A stretch of 50,228 nt of DNA from Acinetobacter portensis. Lineage in GTDB: Bacteria; Pseudomonadota; Gammaproteobacteria; Pseudomonadales; Moraxellaceae. The DNA lies in the NCBI RefSeq assembly GCF_009372215.1, contig NZ_LWRV01000094.1, positions 1 through 50,228 on the forward strand, written 5' to 3'. The stretch's first letter is position 1. Each line of letters opens with the position of its first letter. Positions 48,398 through 50,228 of the stretch are shown piece by piece. The notes beneath the pieces are model-generated. The model did no database searches, was not told where the DNA came from, and saw only the letters and a program-made list of their open reading frames with translations. Position numbers and translations under genes: made by a program.

Positions 48398-48666
48398 CAT
48401 TTGATGCATGTGTAAATGATGTGAATATATTTTTTATATTATTTGTTAAAAATATCGTCTTTTTATGAGTTTATGTGGAAGTTGGTACTGTAGTAAATAT
48501 ATGGGCTGTATTTATTGTCGTTGAAAGTTTAAATGTAATTTATAAGTTTTAGCATCGAAATTTTAGGGTTAATTAATATATGTTTCTTGCATACATCTGT
48601 ATATTATATATGCATGAAATTCTATGGTCGAAATGTTTGACCTTTATGTACTGGGGATAGGCTCAT

Positions 48667-50223
48667 ATGAATCAAAAATTACGTTCCGAGCATATTCGGC
48701 ATAAACTTTTTTGGTCGATGAGCATTATTATTTCATCCTTGCTAATTATTTCTGTCCCATTAACTGTAAATAGTTATTTAAATTATAAAAAATCAGAACT
48801 TGCACTGTCTGAAATTTTGGTTTTACAAGATATTGCTGAATTGGCAAATAATATTTCGAAAGAGCGTGCACCTGCGAATAAAGCTATGTCAAGTTCTCCA
48901 GAAGAACTTGGAGAAAACTTAAAAGAGCTCAAACAATATAGAAATAAGGTTGATCAACAAATAGGAAAAACGATTTATGTATTAAATAGTCATGGTTTTA
49001 CAAAGCAAGCAGAATGGTTGTATGTCAATTTAATTAAAAATCTTGAAAATGGACGTAATGCAGTAGATGAATATATTGCTACGCCAGTTTCACAAAGAGA
49101 CGCTGAGCAACTTGATCAAGCTATTAAGAAAATGTTCGTTGCTTGGGATTCTACACATGATGTATTAAAAAGAATTGTTTATCATTCGGTTGGTAGAACA
49201 TCAAATATTTCAGATAATTATACTTTAGTACTTCTATTAGCAGATTTAAGAGATCAAGCAGGTCGAGTCGCATCAACAATTATGGCATCTGTTACTTATG
49301 GGCAGCCAATTTCTGAAGAGAATATTTCACATTCTTTACAAACGCAGTATCAAGTCGATTATTTATGGGATTTAATTAATACCTTACAGCCTTCTGAGCA
49401 ACGCACTGTTGAATATTTAGAATTACATAAAAAAGTTCAAAGAGAGTTTATTAATAAAGGTATACCTGTTGTTGCTGGTTTAATTCAAGAAAGTCGACAA
49501 AACAAGCCTTATTCACTTAAAGGAACAGAATTAACGAAGGTAATGGTGGATAAGTTTGTAACCGTTGTTGATTTGCAGGGGTATATTCTAAAAAGTAGTT
49601 TATCTTCAGTTGAAAGAGCTTATAAACGAGAGTTTAGAGGATTTATATTTACACTATTAGTTTCTGTTGTTTCATTGTTCTCTGCTTTGTTTACATTGAT
49701 TTATGCACGTAGGAAAGTATTTGTTCCTCTTATTGAAGCAAGACAAAAAATCCTAGAACTTTCTGAGTCTAAACAAAGTTTGGCTTTTCCTTTGGAAAAG
49801 GCGGATAAGGAAGTTTCTTTATTTGAATCGATTCAAAAACTTCAAAATATGTTGCAACAACGAGATATTTTGGAATTTCAATTACGTAATATCGCAAATA
49901 CAGATGTTTTAACGGGTGTTTCAAACCGTCTTGCTTTGAATGAATATATTCGTTTGTTGGAGCTAAGACCTGAGCGTTTGACTCAAACGGGTTTAATTAT
50001 TATTGATATTGATGATTTTAAAATTGTGAATGATCATTTGGGGCATATTATTGGTGATCAGGTCATTAAATTTATTGCCGATAATTTGAAAGAGCATCTA
50101 ACTTCATCGGAATTGGTTGTTCGTTATGGTGGCGATGAGTTTCTAATTATTGTAGATAATACAAACTTTAAAGATGTATTAATTCTTGCTGAAAAGATTC
50201 GTTATTCTATTAGGGTCTGTTGA
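48667..50223 (+). CDS. Membrane GGDEF diguanylate cyclase, cut off by the IS end
   Basis: The frame runs 518 codons, but the last few (RVC and stop) come from the IS tip. The protein has a membrane helix at about 14-35, a large extracytoplasmic sensor region, a second helix at about 326-348, a linker and a GGDEF domain from about residue 412 (NTDVLTGVSNR). The active-site motif RYGGDEF is complete (GGDEF at 488-492), as is IIIDIDDFK. The inhibitory RxxD site is absent: TSSE stands there. By the usual domain length about 60 C-terminal residues are missing, so this copy is probably inactive. The sensed signal is unknown. Confidence 0.88.
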   Translation: MNQKLRSEHIRHKLFWSMSIIISSLLIISVPLTVNSYLNYKKSELALSEILVLQDIAELANNISKERAPANKAMSSSPEELGENLKELKQYRNKVDQQIGKTIYVLNSHGFTKQAEWLYVNLIKNLENGRNAVDEYIATPVSQRDAEQLDQAIKKMFVAWDSTHDVLKRIVYHSVGRTSNISDNYTLVLLLADLRDQAGRVASTIMASVTYGQPISEENISHSLQTQYQVDYLWDLINTLQPSEQRTVEYLELHKKVQREFINKGIPVVAGLIQESRQNKPYSLKGTELTKVMVDKFVTVVDLQGYILKSSLSSVERAYKREFRGFIFTLLVSVVSLFSALFTLIYARRKVFVPLIEARQKILELSESKQSLAFPLEKADKEVSLFESIQKLQNMLQQRDILEFQLRNIANTDVLTGVSNRLALNEYIRLLELRPERLTQTGLIIIDIDDFKIVNDHLGHIIGDQVIKFIADNLKEHLTSSELVVRYGGDEFLIIVDNTNFKDVLILAEKIRYSIRVC

Positions 50224-50228
50224 CATTT
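50211..50228. mobile_element. Insertion-sequence end (terminal inverted repeat), right edge of window
   Basis: TAGGGTCTGTTGACATTT is the exact reverse complement of the first 18 bases of the window. It enters the GGDEF frame and supplies its stop codon, so the IS continues to the right, beyond the window. Confidence 0.75.

Larger units (their letters stand above)
47691..48666. other. 976-base AT-rich spacer between omp33-36 and the GGDEF gene
   Basis: No credible coding region is seen. The left edge holds the porin promoter. Weak terminator-like hairpins lie at 48088-48113 and 48289-48315, a clearer terminator at 48181-48212, a long stem-loop at 48335-48376 and a palindrome at 48383-48397. 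The rest has no visible structure. It could be a decayed gene or hold a small RNA. Confidence 0.6.

Overview
The window looks like a chromosomal piece of an Acinetobacter species (gammaproteobacteria, Moraxellaceae), probably not A. baumannii itself. This rests on remembered family similarity, not a database search. The strongest pointers are the detached division block murG-murC-ddl-ftsQ-ftsA-ftsZ-lpxC, a porin very like Acinetobacter Omp33-36, and AT-rich spacers with many short T-tailed terminators. Almost everything here is conserved housekeeping or metabolic chromosome. I see no prophage, CRISPR array, tRNA, rRNA or complete transposon. The first and last 18 bases are perfect inverted copies of each other and look like insertion-sequence ends, so the window appears to be a contig bounded by two copies of one IS.

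Layout. 165-8274: cell wall and division genes murG, murC, ddl, ftsQ, ftsA, ftsZ, then lpxC (lipid A) behind a terminator. 8372-9601: a DciA-like (DUF721) helicase-loader gene on the minus strand and an exported M23 peptidase. 9864-14518: pyruvate dehydrogenase aceE-aceF. 14614-15443: a clear promoter, a yybP-ykoY manganese riboswitch and a UPF0016/MneA-type Mn exporter. 15624-22030: an ODP-type diiron beta-lactamase-fold protein, guaB, glmM, pdxH and recJ. 22084-25895: a small porin (minus), prfB with its programmed +1 frameshift, and an ArsR repressor with an Old Yellow Enzyme reductase. 25994-29683: waaA, rsmE, an MscS channel and a DUF805 protein.

29964-44519 is dominated by acetate and organosulfur use. 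It holds acs, a DszC/SfnB-like flavin monooxygenase, a CitMHS citrate transporter, a riboflavin-synthase-like protein, msuE-sfnG (dimethyl sulfone use), the two-component pair CrbR/CrbS, and yjcH-actP (acetate uptake). CrbSR is known in Vibrio and Pseudomonas to switch on acs and actP, so sensor, regulator, transporter and activating enzyme sit within 15 kb. 44771-50228: a BetT-like BCCT transporter, the Omp33-36 porin with a near-perfect consensus promoter, a 976-base AT-rich spacer with several hairpins and an orphan terminator, and a GGDEF protein whose catalytic domain is cut by the IS end.

No wholly new system stands out. The items most worth checking are the IS-bounded ends and broken GGDEF gene, the riboswitch leader with its second hairpin, the 18-base palindrome in the guaB promoter, the operator array before arsR, the divergent riboflavin synthase, the motif shared by the acs and yjcH-actP leaders, and the possible small RNA upstream of the orphan terminator.
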